Assembly (NCBI GenBank): GCA_040285825.1
Contig: JAUPSS010000006.1
Location: forward strand, 1,054,001-1,118,000
Length of the DNA: 64,000 nucleotides
Origin: Eukaryota sp. TZLM1-RC
Lineage: Eukaryota > Metamonada: BaSk clade
Direction: 5' to 3'
Every line of letters begins with the position of its first letter. Within the stretch, counting starts at the first letter, position 1. Both the position numbers and the translations under genes were made by a program. Below the pieces are notes generated by a model, which was given only the letters and a program-made list of their open reading frames with translations, did not search any database and had not been told where the DNA came from. Below are positions 23,618-35,614 of this stretch, piece after piece.

Positions 23618-26600
23618 TTTAATTTTAATTTAATTTTATTCAAAACCTATAAATCAACATCTAAAAATCCATCTCTCCCAGAACAAAAACACTAGATGCA
23701 ACTCTCTCATAGTGAGATCCAAGAGAAAGCAAAGCATCAGAAACCATCTTCAACATCCCCTTAAAAATAGAAAACACAATTCTATTTTGCCAAAACAATC
23801 TGTGGAAATTTCTGCCAGTTCTTCTCTTTACAATCATTTCAAAATCATCCAAAAAAACGTAAAAGCAGTTGGTGCAAGTGAACCAAAAAGGGAAAATACA
23901 AATGGATACAAATTGTATTTTGCATGCTGTAGACTGGCCAATTTGGACAAAGGTTCATTGTATTTTTTGAATTTAAAATTTTCAACATTTGAAAGGGGAT
24001 TATGAATTTCAGAATTAACAAGCCTTTCATTTGAGGCATTACAAGGATCAACAGACATTACATCCAATAAAATGAAGCTTCCATCTAATCCAGGAAATAT
24101 GACATCACCTCTATTATTCTTATGAAAATCATTTTCAGCATCAAACAGATTTGACAACAGAGGTTCCAAGAAGGATTCAATTCTATGAGATTTACACATA
24201 CAATATAACTGGTCTCTTACAGCATCATGAACCTTGCTTCTAAAAGTAATAAAATGTTTACAATTTAACAAATGAGTAGTTGTAATTTCTCGAGAACATT
24301 TACAAATTAAATTATGAGGTAAATTATCAGGCCAGATAAAGGAACGAAATCTCATATTCAGAGTCCAAGCAGAATCGGATAAGAGAGTACCATAAACTTG
24401 TGGAATTGTTGTTACTAAGGCAGAAGAAGTACTGTCACACATATCTTGTAAAAGATTTGCAAAAGCGGGATTCTTTTTCTTGGCCAAGCCAAGTCTAACA
24501 TCAAAATCCAAGCTTTCAAAAATCTTTGACAATTTTTGTTGAAGCTTTTTACAGCAAAACTGTAAATTAAAAAGGGATCGGTTTGGAATTTCTTGAATTG
24601 ATTGAGGAAAACATTTGGTCCAAATTTGTGGCGGCAATTTTTCAAGTTCACAAGATAACTCATACAAATAAGGACTGCAATTGGGAACTAACAGATGAGA
24701 ATCATCAGGAAATCTACGAGAAAATTCATAAATAAAATTTTTGCCTCCACCCAAGAATGCTGATTGACACAAAATTGAAGATTTAGTAAATCCAATACCA
24801 CCCAAATTTGCTGAAGAAAATAAATGGCTTTTCAACATTCCTGGTTCTACATCCAATAAATCAGCAAAAAATTCTGTTCTCAATGAATTAAAAGAACGAC
24901 AAAAATCTAATGCTATGGAAGGAGCACAAGATCTCAAAATGTGGGTTATTCTCCCAGTGTAGCAAATTTGTTAGACTTGGCTTGGCCAAGAAAAAGAATC
25001 CCGCTTTTGCAAATCTTTTACAAGATATGTGTGACAGTACTTCTTCTGCCTTAGTAACAACAATTCCACAAGTTTATGGTACTCTCTTATCCGATTCTGC
25101 TTGGACTCTGAATATGAGATTTCGTTCCTTTATCTGGCCTGATAATTTACCTCATAATTTAATTTGTAAATGTTCTCGAGAAATTACAACTACTCATTTG
25201 TTAAATTGTAAACATTTTATTACTTTTAGAAGCAAGGTTCATGATGCTGTAAGAGACCAGTTATATTGTATGTGTAAATCTCATAGAATTGAATCCTTCT
25301 TGGAACCTCTGTTGTCAAATTTGTTTGATGCTGAAAATGATTTTCATAAGAATAATAGAGGTGATGTCATATTACCTGGATTAGATGGAAGCTTCATTTT
25401 ATTGGATGTAATGTCTGTTGATCCTTGTAATGCCTCAAATGAAAGGCTTGTTAATTCTGAAATTCATAATCCCCTTTCAAATGCTGAAAATTTTAAATTC
25501 AAAAAAATACAATGAACCTTTGTCCAAATTGGCCAGTCTACAGCATGCAAAAATACAATTTGTATCCATTTGTATTTTCCCTTTTGGTTCACTTGCACCA
25601 ACTGCTTTACGTTTTTTTGGATGATTTTTGAAATGATTGTAAAGAGAAGAACTGGTAGAAATTTCAACAGATTGTTTTGGCAAAATAGAATTGTGTTTTC
25701 TATTTTTAAGGGGATGTTGAAGATGGTTTCTGATGCTTTGCTTTCTCTTGGATCTCACTATGAGAGAGTTGCATCTAGTGTTTTTGTTTTGGGAGAGATG
25801 GATTTTTAGATGTTGATTTATAGGTTTAGAATAAAATTAAATTTAAAAAAAAAAGTGTAGCAAATTTTAAGCATAAAAAATTTAATATGCTTTTCTATAT
25901 CTAAAGAAGAAATTGAATCAAGTTCAATTTTCATTTTTTCCAAAATAACTTGCAATTCATTCTGAATTTGAGGCACATTTCCTAACCAACAACCAAGGAA
26001 CTTAAAAGCATCACTACTATAATTAGTAAAAGGGACAATAGAATCGTTTATCACGAGGTCTTGAGCAGAAGAGCCAATCAGAAGGCATTTGCTGGCATTA
26101 AGATGAAGCCCAATATTTTCATATGAATCGGCAATTTCTTGAGCCACCAATTCTAGTAAATCAAATGAACCAATCAAGGATATATCATCCATATAAGCAA
26201 CTATTTTTATAGAAGGGTATTTTTGCTTAATGATACTTAAAGTTTTGTGAATAGCTAAACAAAACAATAATGGGCCTAAAGGATCTCCCTGCTTCACTCC
26301 AGAAGATGATTTAAGAGCAAATGAATTAAAAATTAAATCTGATTCTTTACCATAAAAATGGTAGAAAAAACTCGATAGCTCAGGAAAATCAGATTTAATA
26401 ACTTCAAAAATTGCTTCTCGCTTTTACAGAATTAAAAGCATTTTTTAAAGTCGAGATTAAAAATAAAATTATTTTCCTCTGCATTAAAAAGGTATCAGAG
26501 GCAATAGCAGCAACAGAAGCACCATCAATTGTTTTTGATTCCAAATTGATGAGGATTCAAAAATGTAGAAGCTTTGTCTTTGACACGATCGAAGACAATT

Positions 26601-26706
26601 GATGCCAGCAAACGAGAAAGAGATTCACCAACAGCAATTGGGCGTATTCCATCAGGTTTGATTCCGTTTCCAGGCTTTACTAAAAGCAATCAGACGTGCT
26701 GCGAGT
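23618..26706 (-). mobile_element. Family A insertion (minus) holding a plus-strand A copy
   Basis: The target AACCTTTGGATTTT occurs at 23604-23617 and 26707-26720, a 14-bp TSD. A coding sequence occupies 23618-24969 (RLE, knuckle, thumb) and 25855-26706 (RT with YMDD near 26189 and GVKQGDPLGP near 26285), with the 5' end truncated at the LLAARLIALVK codons. The interruption is the plus-strand A at 24970-25854. The left part is open for 367 codons (23834-24937); the RT part has A/T-run gains near 26424, 26445 and 26535. Confidence 0.9.
24970..25854 (+). pseudogene. Family A 3' fragment inserted head-to-head in A
   Basis: This starts at GTTAGACTTGG (codons VRLGLAK) and runs through the knuckle and RLE to the poly(A). 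GTGTAGCAAATTT at 24957-24969 and 25855-25867 is the 13-bp TSD in the minus-strand host A. Together with the host arm it makes an inverted repeat of about 0.9 kb. The frame is broken at about 25505 and 25590. One T is missing before the stop (GGATTTTTAG), which would end the protein at MDF. Confidence 0.92.
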
Positions 26707-27409
26707 AACCTTTGGATTTTGATGTTAGACTTGGCTTGGCCAAGAAAAAGAATCCCGCTTTTGCAAATCTTTTTACAAGATATGTGTGACAGTACTTCTT
26801 CTGCCTTAGTAACAACAATTCCACAAGTTTATGGTACTCTCTTATCCGATTCTGCTTGGACTCTGAATATGAGATTTCGTTCCTTTATCTGGCCTGATAA
26901 TTTACCTCATAATTTAATTTGTAAATGTTCTCGAGAAATTACAACTACTCATTTGTTAAATTGTAAACATTTTATTACTTTTTAGAAGCAAGGTTCATGA
27001 TGCTGTAAGAGACCAGTTATATTGTATGTGTAAATCTCATAGAATTGAATCCTTCTTGGAACCTCTGTTGTCAAATCTGTTTGATGCTGAAAATGATTTT
27101 CATAAGAATAATAGAGGTGATGTCATATTACCTGGATTAGATGGAAGCTTCATTTTATTGGATGTAATGTCTGTTGATCCTTGTAATGCCTCAAATGAAA
27201 GGCTTGTTAATTCTGAAATTCATCATCCCCTTTCAAATGCTGAAAATTTTAAATTCAAAAAATACAATGAACCTTTGTCCAAATTGGCCAGTCTACAGCA
27301 TGCAAAATACAATTTGTATCCATTTGTATTTTCCCTTTTTGGTTCACTTGCACCAACTGCTTTACGTTTTTTGGATGATTTTGAAATGATTGTAAAGTGA
27401 AGAACTGGC
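26707..27409 (+). pseudogene. Family A 3' part, split by F (continues at 31653)
   Basis: This A copy inserted at the array target ATGAACCTTTG (23601-23611; second copy at 31860-31870). It begins at GATTTTGATGTTAGAC and carries the knuckle and RLE to the codons VKRRTG, where family F interrupts it. One extra T at about 26982 breaks the frame after HFITF, and AAGTGA replaces AAGAGA at 27396-27401, creating a stop. Confidence 0.88.
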
Positions 27410-27961
27410 CATGTAGTGTGCCATGTAGTGTGCCAAATGATTTGATTTGTCGTTGTGGTCAGCTCATTAATCTGAATCATTTATTTAATTGCAAATTTAA
27501 TATTACATATCGCTCAGTTGTTCACGATGCTGTTAGAGACCAACTATACGCTATGTGCAAAAGCCATCACATTGAAGCTTTTGTTGAACCACTTGTGCGA
27601 AGGTTGTCATCTGAAAATGAAAATGAAAATACTTTTGGGAAACGCCGTGCTGATTTAATTACCCCTGCGTCTGATGGTGTTATTAAAGTTGTTGATGTTG
27701 TCACTGTTGATGTTTGTAAAGACTCAGCAATTGACTTTGCTAAAAGAGATGAAACTCCACTTTGCTTTGCTGAAAAGAGCAAAAATCAAAAAGTACAATG
27801 AACCCTTATCTCAGCTAGGACGTGTTGAGCATGTTAAGTATCAGTTGGTTCCATTTGCTGTTTCTCTTTTTGGTAACATTGGAATATCTGGCATTAAATT
27901 TCTTGAAGGTTTCAGAAGTTTAATAAAAGAAAGAGCAGGAAAAGAATTGAACTTCAATTTC
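27410..27961 (+). pseudogene. Family F RLE domain, 5' part (copy F1)
   Basis: This is a 5'-truncated family F coding region with no RT. Visible are the knuckle CRCGQLINLNHLFNC, RSVVHDAVRDQLYAMC, KRRADLITPASDG, VVDVVTVDVCKDS and LGRVEHVKYQLVPFAVSLFG. It is closest by eye to family C in its RLE. An extra A near 27785 breaks the frame. At 27952-27961 the sequence CTTCAATTTC is the left TSD of the A insertion that follows. Confidence 0.88.
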
Positions 27962-30695
27962 TTTTTTTTTTACCAAAATTTTAATTTTATTCAAAACCTA
28001 TAAATCAACATCTAAAAAAATCCATCTCTCCCAGAACAAAAACACTAGATGCAACTCTTTCATAGTGAGATCCAAGAGAAAGCAAAGCATCAGAAACCAT
28101 CTTCAACATCCCCTTAAAAATAGAAAAACACAATTCTATTTTTGCCAAAACAATCTGTTGAAATTTCTGCCAGTTCTTCTCTTTACAATCATTTCAAAAT
28201 CATCCAAAAAAACGTAAAGCAGTTGGTGCAAGTGAACCAAAAGGGAAAATACAAATGGATACAAATTGTATTTTTGCATGCTGTAGACTGGCCAATTTAG
28301 ACAAAGGTTCATTGTATTTTTTTGAATTTAAAATTTTCAGCATTTGAAAGGGGATCATGAATTTCAGAATTAACTAGCCTTTCATTTGAGGCATTACAAG
28401 GATCAACAGACATTACATCCAATAGAATGAAGCTTCCATCTAATCCAGGTAATATGACATCACCTCTATTATTCTTATGAAAATCATCTTCAGCATCAAA
28501 CAGATTTGACAACAGAGGTTCCAAGAAGGATTCAATTCTATGAGATTTACACATACAATATAACTGGTCTCTTACAGCATCATGAACCTTGCTTCTAAAA
28601 AGTAATAAAATGTTTACAATTTAACAAATGAGTAGTTGTAATTTCTCGAGAACATTTACAAATTAAATTATGAGGTAAATTATCAGGCCAGATAAAGGAA
28701 CGAAATCTCATATTCAGAGTCCAAGCAGAATCGGATAAGAGAGTACCATAAACTTGTGGAATTGTTGTTACTAAGGCAGAAGAAGTACTGTCACACATAT
28801 CTTGTAAAAAGATTTGCAAAGCGGGATTCTTTTTCTTGGCCAAGCCAAGTCTAACATCAAAATCCAAGCTTTCAAAAATCTTTGACAATTTTTGTTGAAG
28901 CTTTTTACAGCAAAACTGTAAATTAAAAAGAGATCGGTTTGGAATTTCTTGAATTGATTGAGGAAAACATTTGGTCCAAATTTGTGGCGGCAATTTTTCA
29001 AGTTCACAAGATAACTCATACAAATAGGGACTGCAATTGGGAACTAACAGATGAGAATCATCAGGAAATCTACGACAAAATTCATAAATAAAATTTTTGC
29101 CACCACCCAAGAATGCTGATTGACACAAAATTGAAGATTTAGTAAATCCAATACCCCCCAAATTTGCTGAAGAAAATAAGTGACTTTTCAACATTCCTGG
29201 TTCTACATCCAATAAATCAGCAAAAAATTCTGTTCTCAATGAATTGAATGAACGACAAAAATCTAATGCTATGGAAGGAGCACAAGATCTCAAAATGTGG
29301 GTTATTCTCCCAGTGTAGCAAATTTTAAGCATGAAAAATTTAATATGCTTTTCTATATCTAAAGAAGAAATTGAATCAAGTTCAATTTTCATTTTTTCCA
29401 AAATAACTTGCAATTCATTCTGAATTTGAGGCACATTTCCTAACCAACAACCAAGGAACTTAAAAGCATCACTACTATAATTAGTAAAAGGGACAATAGA
29501 ATCGTTTATCACGAGGTCTTGAGCAGAAGAGCCAATCAGAAGGCATTTGCTGGCATTAAGATGAAGCCCAATATTTTCATATGAATCGGCAATTTCTTGA
29601 GCAATTAATTCTAGTAAATCAAATGAACCAATCAAGGATATATCATCCATATAAGCAACTATTTTTATAGAAGGGTATTTTTGCTTAATGATATTTAAAG
29701 TTTTGTGAATAGCTAAACAAAACAATAATGGGCCTAAAGGATCTCCCTGCTTCACTCCAGAAGATGATTTAAGAGCAAATGAATTAAAATTAAATCTGAT
29801 TCTCTACCATAAAAATGGTAGAAAAAAACTCGATAGCTCAGGAAAATCAGATTTAATAACTTCAAAAATTGCTTCTCGCTTTACAGAATTAAAAGCATTT
29901 TTAAAGTCGAGATTAAAAATAAAATTATTTTCCTCTGCATTAAAAAAGGTATCAGAGGCAATAGCAGCAACAGAAGCACCATCAATTGTTTTGATTCCAA
30001 ATTGATGAGGATTCAAAAATGTAGAAGCTTTGTCTTTGACACGATCGAAGACAATTGATGCTAGCAAACGAGAAAGAGATTCACCAACAGCAATTGGGCG
30101 TATTCCATCAGGTTTGATTCCGTTTCCAGGCTTTACTAAAGCAATCAGACGTGCTGCGAGTAATTCAAATGGAGGATTAATTTTCAAAACAATTAATTGT
30201 TGAAAATAGTGGGCTAGATCATCAGCAATTTCGGGAACACTGGAACACGCTATTTTTAAGAGATCAAAAGAAATTCCAGATGGGCCTGCTGCTTTCCCCT
30301 TAGGTAATTTTTGAATAGCTGTAAGAACTTCAATTGCAGTAATAGGATTTTCAATCCAAAAAGGACACACTTCAGGCTTGCTGCACTTGAAATTTTCTTG
30401 AGGATGCAACTTTTGAAGTTTTTCAAGGGTATCAGAGTTTGCATCAGCCAAAGAAGAGGAAAACAAAGACTGCTTTGCGGCACCATAACGACCACGTAAG
30501 CACAATTTACGGCAAATTTTTGATTTTACAATTTTTCTATTTCCAAATTTTTTCTTAAAACAATTTTTGTTTTTTCTAGCAAAATATTTCCAGAAGGATG
30601 AAATATTCCACTTATTATTTTTCAATTCAGAAGTAAAATTTCTCATTTCCATTGAGAAGGGGATTGTGCTGGCGGGACTTATTTCTACTGGGATC
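27962..30695 (-). pseudogene. Family A retrotransposon, longest clean copy (RT to RLE)
   Basis: This is the best copy for reading family A. CTTCAATTTC flanks it at 27952-27961 and 30696-30705. The 5' end falls in the coding region (IPVEISPAS, then MEMRNF at 30652), so the zinc-finger N-terminus seen in D and E is missing. Two long frames cover most of it: 30652-29804 (N-terminal and RT, GKAAGPSGIS near 30270-30300, LDFKNAF near 29910) and 29755-28595 (GVKQGDPLGP, YMDD near 29645, thumb, GGGKNF, knuckle CKCSRE...LLNC near 28620-28660). The RLE lies at 28554-28309, with the stop complement at 27998-28000. The few frame breaks are A/T-run changes (about 29788, 29825, 28600 and 28315). By homology it encodes an RT and a PD-(D/E)XK-like endonuclease. 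Confidence 0.92.
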
Positions 30696-30714
30696 CTTCA
30701 ATTTCTGGCACAAT

Positions 30715-31131
30715 TTTTTTTTTAAAAAAAATTTAATTTTATTCTAAACCTATAAATCAACATCTAAAAAATCCATCTCTCCCAAAACAAAAACACTAGA
30801 TGCAACTCTCTCATAGTGAGATCCAAGAGAAAGCAAAGCATCAGAAACCATCTTCAACATCCCCTTAAAAATAGAAAACACAATTCTATTTTGCCAAAAC
30901 AATCTGTTGAAATTTCTGCCAGTTCTTCTCTTTACAATCATTTCAAAATCATCCAAAAAACGTAAAGCAGTTGGTGCAAGTGAACCAAAAAGGGAAAATA
31001 CAAATGGATACAAATTGTATTTTGCATGCTGTAGACTGGCCAATTTGGACAAAGGTTCATTGTATTTTTTGAATTTAAAATTTTCAGCATTTGAAAGGGG
31101 ATTATGAATTTCAGAATTAACAAGCCTTTCA
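30715..31131 (-). pseudogene. Family A short 3' insertion in F
   Basis: Only the last 130 codons of A (from about NERLVNSEIH) and the poly(A) are present. TCTGGCACAAT at 30704-30714 and 31132-31142 is the TSD; intact F (copy F2, near 38634-38644) has it once. Stop complement at 30750-30752. The frame is open. Confidence 0.93.
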
Positions 31132-31331
31132 TCTGGCACAATAGAATTGTTTTCAGTATTCTTAAAGCAATTCCAGAAATGTTGACCAAAGCACTGTTAC
31201 AATTAGGAATAGAGTATGAAAATCGCGCGCTTAAAAGATTTGATGATGTTGATGCGTGTATTGAGGATATTGAGTTCTAGTTTTTTGTTTAATGTTTTGT
31301 TAGCGTTGAAAATAAATTTATCCTATTTTGT
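31132..31331 (+). pseudogene. Family F 3' end (copy F1)
   Basis: This is the last part of the F protein (NRIVFSILKAIPEMLTKALL, ending ACIEDIEF) with its stop at 31278-31280. The 3' UTR contains AATAAATTTATCC. B2 then interrupts, and the F tail resumes at 31636 with TCCTATTTTGT followed by a short poly(A). Confidence 0.9.
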
Positions 31332-31635
31332 TTTTTTTTAATTTAATTTTAATTTATTTTCAAAACCACAGTCTAAAAGTCTATATCTTCAAAACAAGCT
31401 TCCACACCATCAAACCTTACAGCAGCAATGTTTTCATAATGTGCACTGACAGACATTAAAGCTTTCGAAATCATTTTAGAAATTGATTTGAAAATAGTAA
31501 AAACAATACGATTTAGCCACAAGCGACGATCAAAACGCTTATTCATTCTTTTTTTCACAAGATTTTCAAAATCATCAATAAAATTCAAAGCAGTTTTTCC
31601 AAGACGACCATACAACGATATAGCAAATGGGCAAT
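31332..31635 (-). pseudogene. Family B2 3' fragment in the F 3' UTR
   Basis: A minus-strand B relative sits between TCCTATTTTGT at 31321-31331 and 31636-31646. It codes for the last 80 residues (YGRLGKTALNFIDDFENLVKK ... FEDIDF). It differs from array B consistently (ALNF for AMNF, KKRM for KRRM, YENIAAV for YEEIAVV) and has a different 3' UTR, so I treat it as a subfamily. Stop complement at 31373-31375. Confidence 0.9.
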
Positions 31636-31652
31636 TCCTATTTTGTAAAAAA

Positions 31653-31859
31653 AAGAACTGGCAGAAATTTCAACAGATTGTTTTGGCAAAATAGAATTGT
31701 GTTTTCTATTTTTAAGGGGATGTTGAAGATGGTTTCTGATGCTTTGCTTTCTCTTGGATCTCACTATGAGAGAGTTGCATCTAGTGTTTTTGTTTTGGGA
31801 GAGATGGATTTTTTAGATGTTGATTTATAGGTTTTGAATAAAATTAAATTTTAAAAAAA
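31653..31859 (+). pseudogene. Family A 3' end (completes the copy at 26707)
   Basis: This is the continuation of A after F: NFNRLFWQNRIVFSIFKGML to the stop at 31828-31830, the UTR with GAATAAAATT, and poly(A) at about 31853-31860. The poly(A) runs straight into the second copy of ATGAACCTTTG at 31860, the right TSD, which is also the start of the next A' segment. Confidence 0.9.
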
Positions 31860-33190
31860 ATGAACCTTTGTCCAAATTGGCCAGTCTACAGCATGCAAAA
31901 TACAATTTGTATCCATTTGTACTTTCCCTTTTTGGTTCACTTGCACCAACTGCTTTACGTTTTTTGGATGATTTTGAAATGATTGTAAAAAGGTGTTGGA
32001 TTCAATTCATCAAAATATTTGACCAAAGCTGCATTTATTGGTGGTGGAAAAAATTTTGTATTTGAATTCTCTAGAAGATATCCTTTTGCCGAAAATCTTC
32101 TTGAAACTACAAATAGCTTATTCCTCGATAACTTAAGAGAAGAAATATCCAGTTTATCTCCCGACTTATGGCAATCATGTTTCCCCATATCCATTCAAGA
32201 AATTCCAGACAGAAGTTTGTATTCATTAAAATTTGCGTTGAAAAAGCTCCAACGACATCTTTTGAGAAAATTTGAAAGCAAGGATTTTATTGTTCGACTT
32301 AGCACGGCTAAGAAAGAAAATCCTGCTTTTGCCAATTTTTTGATTGATTTGAAGGACAGTTCATCTGCAGTTTTGATAAATCAAATTCCCCAGATTTATG
32401 GTCTATTTTTGAATGACGACCAATGGACCACTGCTATAAGAATGCGTTGTTATTTATGGCCTTGTAATTTGCCCAATGATTTGTTTTGTAAATGTGGAGC
32501 TGGTTTGACATTATCACATTTATTTAATTGTAATAGATTTATTTCCTATCGTTCTACGTTGCATGATGCAGTCAGAGATCAAATCCATGCAATGTGTAAT
32601 TCCTATCATATTGAATCTTTTGTAGAACCTTTGTTGAGGTCTCTTGATATAAATGAAAGCGTAAGAGATGCAGAATATGGAAAACGACGTGCTGATGTTG
32701 TTGTGCCCTCGTTTGATGATGTCATGAATGTTGTTGATGTCGTAACAGTGGATGTTTGCAAGAAAAATGCCTTGAAAAATGCTCAATCTGAAGTATCCCC
32801 CCTTGATGACTCCGAATTGTACAAACGGAAAAAATATGCAAATCCTTTAAAAGAATTGAAACATGTTCGCCATGTAGATTACCAAATTTGCCCATTTGCT
32901 ATATCGTTGTATGGTCGTCTTGGAAAAACTGCTATGAATTTTATTGATGATTTTGAAAATCTTGTGAAAAGAAGAATGAATAAGCGTTTTGATCGTCGCT
33001 TGTGGCTAAATCGTATTGTTTTTACTATTTTCAAATCAATTCCTAAAATGATTTCGAAAGCTTTGATGTCTGTCAGTGCACATTACGAAGAAATTGCTGT
33101 TGTGTGGTTTGATGGTGTGGAAGCTTGTTTTGAAGATATTGACTTTTAGACTGTAGTTTAACAATAAATTAAAATTTTTCATTAAAAAAA
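31860..33190 (+). pseudogene. Array unit 5: A' plus family B, open B frame
   Basis: A' runs from 31860 to about 31992. The B frame is open from 32019 to the stop at 33147-33149 (376 codons) and contains GGGKNF, the knuckle CKCGAGLTLSHLFNC (about codons 159-173), HDAVRDQ, RADVVVPSFDD, VDVVTVDVCKK and VVWFDGVEACFEDIDF. The 3' UTR ends CATT at about 33183. This unit shares the W variant with units 3 and 4. The RT half is missing, so it cannot be autonomous. Confidence 0.87.
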
Positions 33191-33210
33191 TACAATGAAC
33201 CTTTGGATTT

Positions 33211-33216
33211 TTTTTT

Positions 33217-33254
<38 letters not shown>
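33211..33254. repeat. Long T/A homopolymer tract
   Basis: A run of about 30 T followed by A marks the overlap of two minus-strand A poly(A) tails: one A element inserted into the tail of another. Its exact length is probably unreliable. Confidence 0.7.
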
Positions 33255-33255
<1 letters not shown>

Positions 33256-35614
33256 TTTAATTTTATTCTAAACCTATAAATCAACATCTAAAAAATCCAT
33301 CTCTCCCAAAACAAAAACACTAGATGCAACTCTCTCATAGTGAGATCCAAGAGAAAGCAAAGCATCAGAAACCATCTTCAACATCCCCTTAAAAATAGAA
33401 AACACAATTCTATTTTGCCAAAACAATCTGTTGAAATTTCTGCCAGTTCTTCTCTTTACAATCATTTCAAAATCATCCAAAAAACGTAAAGCAGTTGGTG
33501 CAAGTGAACCAAAAAGGGAAAATACAAATGGATACAAATTGTATTTTGCATGCTGTAGACTGGCCAATTTGGACAAAGGTTCATTGTATTTTTGAATTTA
33601 AAATTTTCAGCATTTGAAAGGGGATTATGAATTTCAGAATTAACAAGCCTTTCATTTGAGGCATTACAAGGATCAACAGACATTACATCCAATAAAATAA
33701 AGCTTCCATCTAATCCAGGTAATATGACATCACCTCTATTATTCTTATGAAAATCATTTTCAGCATCAAACAGATTTGACAACAGAGGTTCCAAGAAGGA
33801 TTCAATTCTATGAGATTTACACATACAATATAACTGGTCTCTTACAGCATCATGAACCTTGCTTCTAAAAAGTAATAAAATGTTTACAATTTAACAAATG
33901 AGTAGGTGTAATTTCTCGAGAACATTTACAAATTAAATTATGAGGTAAATTATCAGGCCAGATAAAGGAACGAAATCTCATATTCAGAGTCCAAGCAGAA
34001 TCGGATAAGAGAGTACCATATACTTGCGGAATTGTTGTTACTAAGGCAGAAGAAGTACTGTCACACATATCTTGTAAAAAGATTTGCAAAAGCGGGATTC
34101 TTTTTCTTGGCCAAGCCAAGTCTAACATCAAAATCCAAGCTTTCAAAAATCTTTGACAATTTTTGTTGAAGCTTTTTACAGCAAAACTGTAAATTAAATA
34201 GAGATCGGTTTGGAATTTCTTGAATTGATTGAGGAAAGCATTTGGTCCAAATTTGTGGCGGTAATTTTTCAAGTTCACAAGATAACTCATACAAATAGGG
34301 ACTACAATTGGGGACTAACAGATGAGAATCATCAGGAAATCTACGAGAAAATTCATAAATAAAATTTTTGCCACCACCCAAGAATGCTGATTGACACAAA
34401 ATTGAAGATTTAGTAAAACCAATACCACCCAAATTTGCTGAAGAAAATAAATGGCTTTTCAACATTCCTGGTTCTACATCCAATAAATCAGCAAAAAATT
34501 CTGTTCTCAATGAATTAAAAGAACGACAAAAATCTAATGCTATGGAAGGAGCACAAGATCTCAAAATGTGGGTTATTCTCCCAGTGTAGCAAATTTTAAG
34601 CATGAAAAATTTAATATGCTTTTCTATATCTAAAGAAGAAATTGAATCAAGTTCAATTTTCATTTTTTCCAAAATAACTTGCAATTCATTCTGAATTTGA
34701 GGCACATTTCCTAACCAACAACCAAGGAACTTAAAAGCATCACTACTATAATTAGTAAAAGGGACAATAGAATCGTTTATCACGAGGTCTTGAGCAGAAG
34801 AGCCAATCAGAAGGCATTTGCTGGCATTAAGATGAAGCCCAATATTTTCATATGAATCGGCAATTTCTTGAGCAACCAATTCTAGTAAATCAAATGAACC
34901 AATCAAGGATATATCATCCATATAAGCAACTATTTTTATAGAAGGGTATTTTTGCTTAATGATATTTAAAGTTTTGTGAATAGCTAAACAAAACAATAAT
35001 GGGCCTAAAGGATCTCCCTGCTTCACTCCAGAAGATGATTTAAGACCAAATGAATTAAAAATTAAATCTGATTCTTTCCCATAAAAATGGAAGAAAAAAA
35101 CTCGACAGCTCAGGAAAATCAGATTTAATAACTTCAAAAATTGCTTCTCGCTTTACAGAATTAAAAGCATTTTTAAAGTCGAGATTAAAAATAAGATTAT
35201 TTTCCTCTGCATTAAAAAAGGTATCAGAGGCAATAGCAGCAACAGAAGCACCATCAATTGTTTTGATTCCAAATTGATGAGGATTCAAAAATGTAGAGGC
35301 TTTGTCTTTGACACGATCGAAGACAATTGATGCCAGCAAACGAGAAAGAGATTCACCAACAGCAATTGGGCGTATTCCATCAGGTTTGATTCCGTTTCCA
35401 GGCTTTACTAAAGCAATCAGACGTGCTGCGAGCAATTCAAATGGAGGATTTATTTTCAAAACAATTAATTGTTGAAAATAGTGGGCTAGATCATCAGAAA
35501 TTTCGGGAGCACTGGAACACGCTATTTTTAAGAGATCAAAAGAAATTCCAGATGGGCCTGCTGCTTTCCCCTTAGGTAATTTTTGAATAGCTTTAAGAAC
35601 CTCAATTGCAATAA
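33223..35614 (-). pseudogene. Family A insertion in the tail of another A
   Basis: This is a long A copy from the codons just before QKLPKGKAAGPSGIS (near 35545-35590) to the stop complement at 33274-33276. It includes LDFKNAF near 35165-35190, GVKQGDPLGP near 35020, YMDD near 34911-34922, the knuckle near 33895-33930 and the RLE near 33680-33740. TTTTTTAATTTT at 33211-33222 and 35615-35626 is a plausible TSD, although low-complexity sequence makes it uncertain. Long open stretches (35137-34061) alternate with A/T-run breaks (about 35095, 34078, 33870 and 33595). Confidence 0.85.

Larger units (their letters stand above)
27410..31652 (+). mobile_element. Family F insertion, copy F1, heavily nested
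   Basis: F interrupts family A between AAGAACTGGC at 27400-27409 and 31653-31662. The F sequence is 27410-27961, then 30696-30714, then 31132-31331, followed by its poly(A) at 31647-31652. Three later insertions sit inside it: two minus-strand A copies and one minus-strand B2. Its 5' end shows the repeated CATGTAGTGTGC twice, which is either filler or the start of F. Confidence 0.9.

Noticed and set aside
24957-25867. Twin priming as the cause of the inverted A arms
   Set aside because: Both arms have their own poly(A) 3' ends and the plus arm has its own 13-bp TSD, so this is a separate insertion.
27397-27435. A spliceosomal intron at the A-F junction
   Set aside because: The junction is explained by F insertion with a 10-bp TSD that recurs at 31653; no intron consensus is needed.
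33211-33254. Telomeric or satellite simple repeat
   Set aside because: It is overlapping poly(A) tails of two A insertions, with no repeated motif.
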